Position numbers and translations under genes: made by a program
Shown: positions 6,901 to 14,417 of the stretch, one piece after another
How the letters are laid out: every line of letters begins with the position of its first letter
Position numbering within the stretch: position 1 is the stretch's first letter
Notes under the pieces: generated by a model
Told to the model about the DNA's origin: nothing
The model's database searches: none
Seen by the model: only the letters and a program-made list of their open reading frames with translations
Assembly (NCBI GenBank): GCA_003248805.1
Contig: QFQY01000022.1
Span: 4,319 to 68,318, forward strand
Direction of reading: 5' to 3'
From: Chelatococcus sp.
GTDB lineage: Bacteria > Pseudomonadota > Alphaproteobacteria > Rhizobiales > Beijerinckiaceae
DNA length: 64,000 nucleotides

Positions 6901-9637
6901 CCACCTGCCGGCCGTCGACATTGACGGTCTCGCTGAGGACGCGGGTGGTCTCCGCGATCCGGCCCGAGAGTTCGTCGCCCTGCTCGGCAAGGCGCGCGCC
7001 GACCTCGCGGCCCACGGAGACGAGATCGCGCAGAAGCGTCTCGCGCTGCTCGCCGAGGAGCGTGCCGACCTGCTCGCCGGCCTCGCCGAGCCGGGACAGG
7101 AAGCCCTGCTGGCGTTCGTCCAGCGCGTTGTAGGCGGCGTCGAGCGCCTCGCCGACGCGCGCCGAAAGGAGAGCGCCGCGCTCGTCGAGACGGCGGTCGA
7201 GCGTCTCGCCGGCCTCGGACAGGCGGGTGATCAGGGCGCCGCTGCGCTCGGCCAGGAGCCCGTGCACCGTCCGTCCGACGTCGGTGATCCGGCCGGCCAC
7301 GGCCTGGCTCTCGGCGCTGAGGAGATCCTTCAACTCGAGGCCGGCCTGCGAGACCTTGACCGTCATCGCGCCCGCCTGCTCCTCGAGCAGGGCATTGACG
7401 CGCATGCCGGTCTCGGAAAGGCCGGAGAGCAGCGCCTCGCTCTGCGAGCCGATCGCGCCGCGCACCTGCTCGCTGGCCTGCTCCAGCTGCCGGACGAGCG
7501 TGTCGCCCTGGCTGCCGACGACGCCGGCGATGTCGCGGCCGGCCTGGCCGAGCTGCTGGGTCAGCGCCTCCGTGCGGGAGGCGAGGAGGCTGCCGGCTTC
7601 CTCGGCGGCCCCGGACAGGCGCCCGACGAGCGTTTCGCCCTGCCGGTCCAGCAGGCCCTGGACGGACGTGCCGGTTTCCTGGAGGCGGGTGATCAGCGAG
7701 CCGCCCTGTTCGTCGAGCAGGCCCTGCACGGACCGGCCGGTCTCCTGCAGGCGCCCGATCAGCGCGCTGCCCTGCTGGTCGAACAGGCCGTGGACCGAAT
7801 GGCCGGTATCCTGGAGACGCTCGATCAGCGAGCCGCCCTGCCGGTCGAGCAGGCCGTGGACGGATTGACCGGTCTCTTCCAGGCGCGTGATCAGAGCGCT
7901 GCCCTGTTCGGTGAGAACGCCCTGGACCGAAGAGGCGGCATCGGTGAGGCGGGCGGTGAGGTCGTGCCCGAGCCGGCCGACATTCTCGTTCAGGGTCTGG
8001 CCGGCCTCGCCCACGCGCAGGATGATCGCGTCGCTGCGTTCGCGCAGCACGTCGTCCACGCCCCGCGCGGTCTCGTTGAGCCGCTCGGCCAGGCTGTCCC
8101 CTTGCGTCGCGATCAGGGTGTTGACGGTCTCGCCCACCGCCTGCAGGCGCGCGGCGATGGCTTCGTTCTGGCGGTTGAGCAGGCCGTTGACCCCGCGGCC
8201 GACCTCGGCAAGGCGCGTGGTGACGCTCTCGCCTTCCTCCGCGAGCGCGCCGCGCAGGCTCTCGCCGGTCTCGGCGAGGCGGGCACGCAGGGCATCGCTC
8301 TGGTTCTCGATGAGCGAGACCATCTCGCGGCTGCTCGCCTGGAAGCGCTCGGCAGCCTCGGCTCCGCGCTCGGAGATGTCGCGCGCCAGGCTGTCGCCGG
8401 TCGCCTTGAGCGTCTCGTTGACCGTCTGCACCCGCGCCGCCAGCGTCTCGGCGACTTCGCTGCCGGTCTCGGTGATGGCCCGCGTCACGTTCTGCGCGCC
8501 GGTGGCGAGGCCCTCCGTCAGCACCGCGCCGGTGCGCTCCAGCGACATCGCGATCTCGCGGGCACGTCCGTCGAGCAGGCCCGACAGGTTCTCGCTGGCG
8601 CCGGCCAGCCTTTCGCCGACCTCGCCGGAGGTGAGCTGGAGGCGTTCCACCAGCTCGTTGCCCCGTCCGCTGATCTCGTCGATCATGCGTTCGCCCGCCC
8701 GCCCGAGGGCGAGCGTGATCTGGTCGCCCTTCTGTTCGAGCGAGCCGGTCACGCGGTCGCCGGCCTGCGCAACGGCCTCGGCGATCGTGCGGCTGGCCGT
8801 GTCGAGGTCGCGCGCGAGCCCTTCGTGAGCCCCGCTGATGGCGAACTTCACCCGTTCGGCGTTGCCGACCACGGATTCGCGCTGGGTCACGAGTTCGTCG
8901 ATCAGCGCGCGCAGGCGGATCTCGTTGTCGGCATAGGCGCGCTCGAGGGTCGCGATCTCGCCGCGCACGATCGTCTCGAGTTCGCCGGCCCGCGCCACGG
9001 CCCGTTCGATGCCGTCGCCCATCGCCGCGACTTCGCGCCGGATGGTCTGGCTCAGCGACACGACCGAATCGGCGCCGACGACCTCCGGCTCCGCGAGGCG
9101 CAGCGCGACCTCGGTCATGGCGCGCGAGACGAGGCGCATTTCCTGGGTCCGGCGATAGAGCGCGGCCAGGACCATGAAGAAGACGACGGGGGCAGCGAGA
9201 GCCAGCGCCGTCAGCGTCCATTCTCCGATGCCGAAGCCGGAGAACTGCTCCTGCACGCCGCCGGCGGAACCGTAGCGGCTGAACAGTACGAAGCCCGCGC
9301 CACCCAGCCAGGCGAGGGAGCCGAGCGCGGCGAAGACATGGGGCTTGGCCGACGGGCGGACAGAGAAGGCCTGGACGAGCGAGCTGGAATCGCGCCGGTC
9401 GTCATTGGCGACGCGGCTGGTGTCGGGCGCGATGCCCGCGCGGGGCGCGGGAGCAGCGGCGGGGGCGGCCGGCTCGAGCGTCGGGATATCGAGCTTCAGG
9501 TCGCTCTCGGTGGCGGTCGGCAGCTTCGGCTCGGGAGCAGCCGCGGCCTCCGGCGTCGGCTGGTCCAGGCGAAGGGCCTCCTCGATCGCCGACATGGCGG
9601 CTTCGGTCGGGTCCTGAAGCTTCTTTTGCCGATTCAT
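3902..9637 (-). CDS. Giant growth-pole-ring-like coiled-coil membrane protein
   Basis: A 1911-residue protein. An acidic, Ala/Pro-rich N-terminal segment (1-100) precedes two transmembrane helices (about 101-120 and 141-161). About 1500 residues of nearly uninterrupted amphipathic helix follow, built on an 11/22-residue period (for example SVHGLLDRQGGSLIERLQ near 575-680 and a 44-residue unit repeated near 1255-1330). A Pro/Ala/Gln-rich linker lies near 1690-1780 and a charged globular C-terminal domain of about 130 residues ends the chain. This architecture matches the Agrobacterium GROWTH POLE RING protein (about 2100 residues, apolipoprotein-like repeats), which organises polar growth. TipN-like polarity factors are the nearest alternative. 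Homology could not be tested here. Confidence 0.7.
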   Translation of the reverse strand: MNRQKKLQDPTEAAMSAIEEALRLDQPTPEAAAAPEPKLPTATESDLKLDIPTLEPAAPAAAPAPRAGIAPDTSRVANDDRRDSSSLVQAFSVRPSAKPHVFAALGSLAWLGGAGFVLFSRYGSAGGVQEQFSGFGIGEWTLTALALAAPVVFFMVLAALYRRTQEMRLVSRAMTEVALRLAEPEVVGADSVVSLSQTIRREVAAMGDGIERAVARAGELETIVRGEIATLERAYADNEIRLRALIDELVTQRESVVGNAERVKFAISGAHEGLARDLDTASRTIAEAVAQAGDRVTGSLEQKGDQITLALGRAGERMIDEISGRGNELVERLQLTSGEVGERLAGASENLSGLLDGRAREIAMSLERTGAVLTEGLATGAQNVTRAITETGSEVAETLAARVQTVNETLKATGDSLARDISERGAEAAERFQASSREMVSLIENQSDALRARLAETGESLRGALAEEGESVTTRLAEVGRGVNGLLNRQNEAIAARLQAVGETVNTLIATQGDSLAERLNETARGVDDVLRERSDAIILRVGEAGQTLNENVGRLGHDLTARLTDAASSVQGVLTEQGSALITRLEETGQSVHGLLDRQGGSLIERLQDTGHSVHGLFDQQGSALIGRLQETGRSVQGLLDEQGGSLITRLQETGTSVQGLLDRQGETLVGRLSGAAEEAGSLLASRTEALTQQLGQAGRDIAGVVGSQGDTLVRQLEQASEQVRGAIGSQSEALLSGLSETGMRVNALLEEQAGAMTVKVSQAGLELKDLLSAESQAVAGRITDVGRTVHGLLAERSGALITRLSEAGETLDRRLDERGALLSARVGEALDAAYNALDERQQGFLSRLGEAGEQVGTLLGEQRETLLRDLVSVGREVGARLAEQGDELSGRIAETTRVLSETVNVDGRQVAERLAEATQTLHNAFAVQAEEARTALAGTGKEIVLALTQQGGRVNEALSANAESMLRSVESRAQALSEALAGHHDTLTRLFDERGREVQGTIGERLAAFAELFEVQSRQIDGALAARLAAFEDVILDKGGSLTSRIAGDTQYFAESVAAAIAKVDKLLGEDAVALADQVGNRATQAAELLAARTRDAADSMENQFKLFEERSGAKSAEIAETLDNLIMRIDGNLGSRATALNEALVERTVDIARVLAEGGREVTKALAAKADEIGDVVTSKSEALTRTLSDKADTINATLGGRALQIADTLDQSVARFEERVVNRLDTVSGTLDSRGNEIAETLQARSDAIAGALGLRTEELRQLFDERGGGVVSALGRRGEEIAAILQSRSEALSDALGLRVEELRGIFDERGGSVVSALGQRGEEIAGEVANVGESVVRAIESRGASIVRGLRERTAEITSALDASSSGLRETFEAGARQSVEALVGTNEQLRTELAGMLGRLGEANSLMQQIVNGANKNLAAVESGLSTRVGELQGVISTVMEETHRASQQVAAQVGELRAFSEGTLRETTALARQLDGKGVELSDATRASTEALQAVAARLEQIEARVGKTLAERKDTLEEIHHLIASRTDDVEAVTRSFASLIDESLGTAEARARQIGTVLSDSAEATTNAIAQQFETIRATTGKERERTAAALRAAYEQVSGELGSELDKMTERFQTAAQEMRGVTAQIQRELEETRAELKRGVLELPQEAQESTSAMRRVVSEQIKALNELTEIVTRSGRRNDVSLPVDQARAATATAAQPAYVAAAPSLPPAAARQPAPALRPSLDATPAQPAADSRPSQRPAPAQEAPRRPGPGEPQQPPKAGWLSDLLNRASRDDRPPETSKPTAHSIERLDSLSVDIARMIDHDAAVELWDRYKRGERNVFTRRLYTLQGQQTFDEIRRKYRRDPEFKETVDRYIDEFERLLGEAAKDDRDSMVAKTYLTSETGKVYTMLAHASGRFE
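5640..5872 (-). repeat. 132-base tandem repeat inside the giant gene
   Basis: Two adjacent units encode nearly the same 44 residues, beginning ALGLRTEELRQLFDERGG and ALGLRVEELRGIFDERGG and continuing through SALG-RGEEIA. The second unit diverges after roughly 90 bases. The 44-residue length is four 11-mers, in register with the coiled-coil period. Confidence 0.75.
7590..7930 (-). repeat. 66-base tandem repeats inside the giant gene
   Basis: About five successive 22-residue units of the form S-V-(H/Q)-G-L-(L/F)-D-x-Q-G-x-(S/A/T)-L-(I/V)-x-R-L-x-x-T-G occur, with DNA of the units also clearly similar (for example GATCAGCGAGCCGCCCTG occurs twice). The period is that of apolipoprotein-like amphipathic helices. 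These are coding repeats, not a CRISPR array. Confidence 0.8.
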
Positions 9638-9876
9638 GCTTGCCGCCTCGCCACGCTACTGGGATGGGAGCCGCCTTGTGTCGATCGCGTCCGCAGGGGC
9701 GCCTCCAGCCCCGCGAGCGACGACACTGCGCCCATCATTTACCAATTGGAAGGGTAGTTGACCCCCAGAGCCTTGGAAACCCATTTGCCGTCGCGATTCA
9801 CAAACGTCGTTAACGCCTCATTCACCATCGGGGCGCTTGTTGGAGGTCTGTTTCCACACCCTTCCGAGCTTCCGAG

Positions 9877-10215
9877 ATGTCTCAGCAAGTCATCGATCTG
9901 GCCCATCTTTCCCGCCAAACCGCCGGCGATCGCGACCTGGAGCGCGAGCTCCTTCTGCTCTTCGTCCAGCAATGCGCCCGGCAGCTGCGCACGATCCATC
10001 ACAGCGCGGAAATGCGCCAGCGCATGGATGCCGCCCACACGCTGAAGGGCGCGGCCCTCGCCATCGGCGCCTGGCAGGTCGCGGACGCCGCGGACGTCAT
10101 CGAGCGGCGCCTCGCGGACGCCGACGAGGGCGGTGCGCAGGATGCCCTGGATACGCTCGCGCTCGCTGCCGCCGAGGCGCGCGCCGTCATTCACCGCCAC
10201 GACTGCGCGGCGTGA
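9877..10215 (+). CDS. Single-domain histidine phosphotransfer (HPt) protein
   Basis: A 112-residue all-helical protein carrying the HPt motif AAHTLKGAALAIGAW, with the phospho-acceptor histidine at about residue 54. HPt proteins pass phosphate between a hybrid kinase receiver domain and a terminal response regulator. No kinase or receiver gene lies nearby, so its partners must be encoded elsewhere. It is transcribed divergently from the giant coiled-coil gene, with 239 bases between the two starts, and could share regulation with it. The ATG at 9877 has no strong Shine-Dalgarno match. Function in the cell is not inferable beyond phosphotransfer. Confidence 0.85.
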   Translation: MSQQVIDLAHLSRQTAGDRDLERELLLLFVQQCARQLRTIHHSAEMRQRMDAAHTLKGAALAIGAWQVADAADVIERRLADADEGGAQDALDTLALAAAEARAVIHRHDCAA

Positions 10216-10353
10216 GCGAGCCGGCCTGAGCCGCGCGGCCGGGATCACCGGCCCGATCACGCGCTTGGGACTGTTGCAGTTCAATTTTAGGGTCCCGCCG
10301 CCCGGGAACTTGTTCTAAGGCGGGCCTCGACCTTTTCGATGCCGGAGCCCGCC

Positions 10354-10674
10354 ATGCCGACCATCACCTTCATCGACGCTCAGGGGACGAGCCGGTCCGC
10401 CCAGGGCGATGTCGGCTCGACCGTGATGGAAGTGGCGATCCGTCACGGCATTCCCGGCATCGAGGCGGAATGCGGCGGCGCCTGCGCCTGCGCCACCTGC
10501 CATGTCTATGTCGACGAAGCCTGGGTCGCGAAGACCGGCAAGCCCGAGGGGATGGAGGAGGACATGCTCGATTTCGCCCTCGACGTGAAGCCGACCTCGC
10601 GGCTCTCCTGCCAGATCCGGCTGCGCGACGACCTCGACGGGCTTGTGGTGCGCACGCCGGTCCGCCAGGGCTGA
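10354..10674 (+). CDS. Adrenodoxin-type [2Fe-2S] ferredoxin
   Basis: A small electron carrier of 106 residues. Cysteines at about 40, 46, 49 and 86 fit the C-x5-C-x2-C...C ligand pattern of adrenodoxin-like plant/vertebrate-type clusters (segment AECGGACACATCHVYVDE). The internal segment MEEDMLDFA is typical of the bacterial FdVI/putidaredoxin group. Such ferredoxins serve cytochromes P450, dioxygenases or cluster assembly; no P450 or reductase gene is adjacent. I chose ATG 10354 over ATG 10339 because GGAG lies six bases upstream and the protein then begins MPTITFID, as family members usually do. Confidence 0.92.
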   Translation: MPTITFIDAQGTSRSAQGDVGSTVMEVAIRHGIPGIEAECGGACACATCHVYVDEAWVAKTGKPEGMEEDMLDFALDVKPTSRLSCQIRLRDDLDGLVVRTPVRQG

Positions 10675-10679
10675 CGGAC

Positions 10680-11918
10680 CTATTCCGCCGCAGCGGGGAG
10701 GGCCGGAGTCCGCGTCGTCTCGCGTCCCGGCTCGGGATGGCGCGGCACGAGGAAGGCGAGCGAGAGCGAGATCGTCGCGACGCCCGCCCCGATGACGAAC
10801 ACGAAGGCGGGGTCCCACAGCCAGATCAGCCCGAACGTCACCGGCAGGGCGACGGCGGCGATGTGGTTGATCGTGAAGGCCACGGCCGCCGTCGGCGCGA
10901 TGTCGGCGGGGTCGGCGATCTTCTGGAAATAGGTGCGCTGCGCCAGCGTCAGCGTGAAGAAGACGCCGTCCACGACGAAGAGCGCCCCGGCGACGGTGGC
11001 CCCCGACGCGCCGAAATGGCCGTGGCTGGCCAGGGCGTAGCCGATGAAGACGACGATCAGCGAGACGCTCTCGAACTGGATCGTGCCCCGCTCGCCGAGG
11101 CGCGCGACGATCGTCCCCAGCATCGGCCCGACCACCATGTTGATGCCGTAGGTCGCGAGCAGCAGCAGCGCGGTCGCCGAGACGTCGTAGCCGAAACGCT
11201 CGACGAGCAGGAAGCCGCCGAAGGCCATGAAGATCTGCCGCCGCGCGCCGGTCATGAAGGTGAGCGCGTAATAGAGCCAGTAGCGCCGGCGCATCACGAA
11301 GCCCTTGTTCTGCGGCACGCTGCCCTGGAAGCGCGGGAAGAACAGCCACGCCGCCACGGCCAGCGCCGTGACGATGATCCCCGAGACCGTGAACACCGTC
11401 GCATAGCCCGGCTGGAACAGCCGCCACACGACGGCGATCGTGCCGAAGGCGATGAGCTGCGCCATCGCCGAGGCGCCGGCGATCCGCCCGATGATCCGCG
11501 GCGCCTCCTTCTTGGAGAGCAACTGGAGCTGGAGGGACTGCTGCGCCGTCTCGTAATAGTGGAAGCCGAGCGACATGATCATCGTCGTGGCCAGCAGGCC
11601 GCCGAGCGTCGGGAAATAGCCGGTCAGCGCGACGCCGACGCCGAGCGTCGCCAGGCTGAGATAGGCCAGGATCTGCTCGCGCATCACCCAGAACAGGATG
11701 ATCGCGGTGAAGGCGAGGAAACCCGGAATCTCGCGAACCGACTGCAGGATGCCGATGTCCTGCCCGGTGAAGCCCGCTGCTTCCTTCGCGAAATTGTTGA
11801 TCAGCGCGGCCCAGCTCGCATAGCCGAGCAGGTTGATGAAGGCGATGCTCATCAGGAAGGCGGCGGGGGACCGTCGCAACGCCCCGAGGCCACGTCGCTC
11901 GGACGGAAGGTCGCTCAT
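10680..11918 (-). CDS. Major facilitator superfamily transporter
   Basis: An inner-membrane protein of 412 residues with about eleven to twelve hydrophobic segments separated by short loops and a longer central basic loop containing MRRRYWLYYALTF. The arrangement fits an MFS permease with two six-helix halves. No substrate-defining motif is recognised. It converges on the ferredoxin gene with only five bases between the stop codons. The first 17 residues are polar and precede the first helix. The assignment to MFS is by overall topology; uptake or efflux cannot be decided. Confidence 0.75.
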   Translation of the reverse strand: MSDLPSERRGLGALRRSPAAFLMSIAFINLLGYASWAALINNFAKEAAGFTGQDIGILQSVREIPGFLAFTAIILFWVMREQILAYLSLATLGVGVALTGYFPTLGGLLATTMIMSLGFHYYETAQQSLQLQLLSKKEAPRIIGRIAGASAMAQLIAFGTIAVVWRLFQPGYATVFTVSGIIVTALAVAAWLFFPRFQGSVPQNKGFVMRRRYWLYYALTFMTGARRQIFMAFGGFLLVERFGYDVSATALLLLATYGINMVVGPMLGTIVARLGERGTIQFESVSLIVVFIGYALASHGHFGASGATVAGALFVVDGVFFTLTLAQRTYFQKIADPADIAPTAAVAFTINHIAAVALPVTFGLIWLWDPAFVFVIGAGVATISLSLAFLVPRHPEPGRETTRTPALPAAAE

Positions 11919-12144
11919 CGCTGAACCGGATAGAAGAGAGGCCGCCGGAACGGCTCCGGCGCGCAGGCGGGGGTCTTGCGGGTCTCTGGCCGCGGCCGGC
12001 GCGCCGCCACTCTTAGCGCGGGGGCCGTCGCCGTCAATTCCGCCGGGCCGGTCCGGCCCTATGGCGCCCGGCTTTGCGATGGATCATTGTGAGCTTCGCT
12101 CCGGCGGCTAGATTTCGCCGCGGCACATGCCGAAGGAGGATGCC

Positions 12145-12567
12145 ATGTACAAGTCGATTGTGGTCCCGGTCGATCTCGCCGAGGCCGAGCTGGCATCGCC
12201 AGCCGTCACGGCCGCGGTCTCCTTCGCGAAGCTGTCGGGCGGCGTGATCCGGCTGGTCTATGTCCGCTCGCTCGTGCCCATGACCTATATGGAGTTCGTT
12301 CCGGCCGATTTCGACGCGGGCCAGCAGGAGGAAGCCGAGGCCAAGCTCGCCGAGATCGCGGCGAAGATCGACCTGCCGCCGGAGCAGATCTCGGCGAAGG
12401 TGCTGGTCGGCTCGGTGCATGGCGAGGTTCTCGCCGAGGCTGACGCCAGCGCCGCCGACCTGATCGTGATCGCCTCGCACGAGCCGGGCATGCTCGCCTA
12501 TGTCATCGGCTCGAACGCCTCGGCGATCGTGCGCCGGGCCAAGTGCTCGGTGCTGGTGGTCCGCTGA
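12145..12567 (+). CDS. Universal stress protein (UspA family)
   Basis: A 140-residue single Usp domain that opens with MYKSIVVPVDLAEAE, the first strand and nucleotide-binding aspartate of the family, and ends with GSNASAIVRRAKCSVLVVR, the ATP-binding loop and last strand. The internal ADLIVIASHE strand is also typical. Usp proteins bind ATP or adenylated ligands and aid survival under stress. ATG 12145 was preferred over an upstream in-frame ATG at 12127 because AAGGAGG sits about six bases before it. It converges on the next gene with six bases between stops. Confidence 0.93.
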   Translation: MYKSIVVPVDLAEAELASPAVTAAVSFAKLSGGVIRLVYVRSLVPMTYMEFVPADFDAGQQEEAEAKLAEIAAKIDLPPEQISAKVLVGSVHGEVLAEADASAADLIVIASHEPGMLAYVIGSNASAIVRRAKCSVLVVR

Positions 12568-12573
12568 GACGGC

Positions 12574-13176
12574 TCAGGAGGCCGCGCCGCCAGGTACCAG
12601 ATGGTCCGGGATTTCCCCGGTCGCCAGCGGGCGGGGCCGGTTGAGCCGGATCATCGGCCAGACCTGCCAGAGCGAAGCGGCGACGAAGGCGAGCCCGAGC
12701 ACGCCCGAGCCCGTCGCGCCTTCGCGGAAGGCATGCAGCGTGAAGCCCAGCAGGGCGAGCAGGGCGGCCCCGCCGCCGACGGTGCTCGCCAGCCAGAGCG
12801 GGAACGGCTTGCCGGCCAGGAAACGGACCGCCGGGTTCGCCCGCGTCACGGCCGCCGCGAGCGCCGTCACGAAGCGGCGATAGCCGGCGTCGTCGCGGTC
12901 CATGTCGGTCAATGAGCGCCAGGACAGGTTGCCGAAGGTGATGGTCCTGCCGTCCTTCAGGCGAAGCTGCGTCCTATAGCCCTTGGTGCTGACATTGCTC
13001 GGCGCGTAGATGAAGCGGACCTGCTCGACGGCCTCGAGCCTGACGCGGTCGACCTTGCGAGTCGAATCGATCTCCAGTTCACCACCATCGAGCCGATAGA
13101 CGATCTCGAAGCCGATGGGTTTCGGGCGCTGGCGCCAGCTGGGGGGTGGGGTGTCGTCGAGTGCGGGATCCTGCAT
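12574..13176 (-). CDS. Uncharacterised protein with two C-terminal membrane helices
   Basis: A 200-residue protein that I do not recognise. Residues 20-110 look like a soluble beta-rich domain (FEIVYRLDGGELEIDS, TQLRLKDGRTITFGN), reminiscent of a PH-like fold seen in small membrane-associated proteins. Two hydrophobic segments follow (about 125-147 and 157-175) and then a short polar tail. It lies downstream of the VWA gene on the same strand, 42 bases away, so the two may be co-transcribed. Confidence 0.65.
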   Translation of the reverse strand: MQDPALDDTPPPSWRQRPKPIGFEIVYRLDGGELEIDSTRKVDRVRLEAVEQVRFIYAPSNVSTKGYRTQLRLKDGRTITFGNLSWRSLTDMDRDDAGYRRFVTALAAAVTRANPAVRFLAGKPFPLWLASTVGGGAALLALLGFTLHAFREGATGSGVLGLAFVAASLWQVWPMIRLNRPRPLATGEIPDHLVPGGAAS

Positions 13177-13218
13177 GCGCGAGGCTTACAGCATGCCGGG
13201 GGCCTTCCGCCAATCCGC

Positions 13219-14394
13219 CTATCGGACCAGCGCCTTCATCGCTCCGTCGAGGCCGTCGAGCGTCAGCGGGAACATCCGTCCGCCCATCAGCCCGCCGATC
13301 TGTCGGATCGACTGGGTGTAGCTCCACAGATGCTGCTGCACCGGGTTGAGCCAGACCGATTTCGGGAACCGGCCGGTCAGCCGCTCCATCCAGACCTGGC
13401 CGGCCTCCTCGTTCCAGTGCTCGACCGAGCCGCCCGGCATCGCGATCTCGTAGGGGCTCATCGAGGCGTCGCCGACGAAGATCAGCCGGTAGTCGGCCGG
13501 GTAGGTGCGCAGGATGTCCCAGGTCGGAATCGTCTGGTCGTGCCGGCGCCGGTTCTCGCGCCAGACCCGCTCATAGGGGCAGTTGTGGAAATAGAAGTGC
13601 TCGAAATGCTTGAACTCGGCCCGCGCGGCGGAGAACAGCTCCTCGGCCAGTTCGATATGCCAGTCCATCGAGCCGCCGACATCGAGGAAGAGCAGGACCT
13701 TCACGGCGTTGCGGCGCTCGGGGCGCAGCTTGACGTCGAGATAGCCGTGCTTGGCGGTTTCCGAGATGGTGCCGTCGAGGTCGAGTTCTTCCGCGGCGCC
13801 GGTCCGCGCGAACCGGCGCAGGCGCCGGAGCGCGACCCTGAGATTGCGCACGCCGAGCTCGCGCGTGTCGTCGAAATCCTTGAACTCGCGCTTGTCCCAG
13901 ACTTTCACCGCGCGGAAGTTGCGGTTGCCGTCCTGGCCGATGCGCACGCCCTCGGGATTGTAGCCATAGGCGCCGAAGGGGGAGGTGCCGGCCGTGCCGA
14001 TCCACTTGTTGCCGCCCTGATGGCGGCCCTTCTGCTCGTCGAGCCGCTGCTTCAGGGTCTCGAAGAGCTTGTCCCAGCCGAGCGCCTCGAGCCGCGCCTT
14101 CTCCTCGTCGGTCAGGAACTTCTCGGCGAGCCGGCGCAGCCATTCCTCCGGAATGTCTGCCTGCTCGACGGCCTGTCCCAGGGTCTCCAGGCCTTTGAAG
14201 ACCTGCGCGAAGACCTGGTCGAAGCGGTCGAGATGGCGCTCGTCCTTCACGAGGCATGTGCGGGCGAGGAAATAGAACTCGTCGACCCTGTACTCGGCCA
14301 GGTCGGCATCGACGCCTTTCAGCAGCGTCAGATATTCCCGCAGCGTGACGGGAACCTTGGCGGCGCGCAGATCGGTGAAAAGCCGGAGAAACAT
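13219..14394 (-). CDS. CoxE-like von Willebrand factor A domain protein
   Basis: A 391-residue cytoplasmic protein. The N-terminal half is helical and contains the basic Gly-rich patch GRHQGGNKWIGTAGTSPFG. The C-terminal half is a VWA fold with the metal-site segment LLFLDVGGSMDWHIE near residue 238 and later motifs LIFVGDASMSPYE and FPKSVWLNP. The usual MIDAS motif D-x-S-x-S is read here as D-V-G-G-S, a form I associate with this subfamily. Such proteins normally pair with a MoxR-type AAA+ ATPase and act as a metal-insertion or maturation chaperone, but no MoxR gene is in the window. The upstream neighbour is HU. Confidence 0.85.
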   Translation of the reverse strand: MFLRLFTDLRAAKVPVTLREYLTLLKGVDADLAEYRVDEFYFLARTCLVKDERHLDRFDQVFAQVFKGLETLGQAVEQADIPEEWLRRLAEKFLTDEEKARLEALGWDKLFETLKQRLDEQKGRHQGGNKWIGTAGTSPFGAYGYNPEGVRIGQDGNRNFRAVKVWDKREFKDFDDTRELGVRNLRVALRRLRRFARTGAAEELDLDGTISETAKHGYLDVKLRPERRNAVKVLLFLDVGGSMDWHIELAEELFSAARAEFKHFEHFYFHNCPYERVWRENRRRHDQTIPTWDILRTYPADYRLIFVGDASMSPYEIAMPGGSVEHWNEEAGQVWMERLTGRFPKSVWLNPVQQHLWSYTQSIRQIGGLMGGRMFPLTLDGLDGAMKALVR

Positions 14395-14417
14395 GGCCCA
14401 GTGTTCGCGGGCCGAGG

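Noticed and set aside
7590..7930. Regularly spaced short repeats that might be a CRISPR array
   Set aside because: The period is 66 bases with no distinct spacer segments, the repeats are imperfect and in frame, and they encode a 22-residue coiled-coil unit. No cas genes are nearby.
6369..9221. A 950-codon same-strand alternative frame inside the giant gene
   Set aside because: Arg/Gly/Pro-rich nonsense translation typical of a shifted frame in GC-rich DNA; no start signal and no domain.
3890..9757. A 1955-codon open frame antisense to the whole giant gene
   Set aside because: It mirrors the codon pattern of the repetitive, GC-rich sense gene. Its translation is low-complexity (runs of DLAG-, QRL-, LAD-like units), has no domain, and the sense strand shows membrane helices and a consistent coiled-coil period. 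A frame this long is expected by composition here.
9800..9830. CtrA-like site TTAACGCCTCATTCA between the giant gene and the HPt gene
   Set aside because: Only one half matches TTAA-N7-TTAA well; a single partial match in intergenic DNA is not convincing.
10470..11924. A 484-codon open frame antisense to the MFS gene that begins inside the ferredoxin gene
   Set aside because: Extremely charged, low-complexity product; the minus strand gives a coherent multi-helix membrane protein and the plus strand a complete ferredoxin.
12145..12567. Possible typical ATP-binding G-x2-G-x9-G(S/T) motif in the universal stress protein
   Set aside because: The C-terminal loop is close to the motif, but the first glycines are not clearly in register, so nucleotide binding was not claimed as certain.
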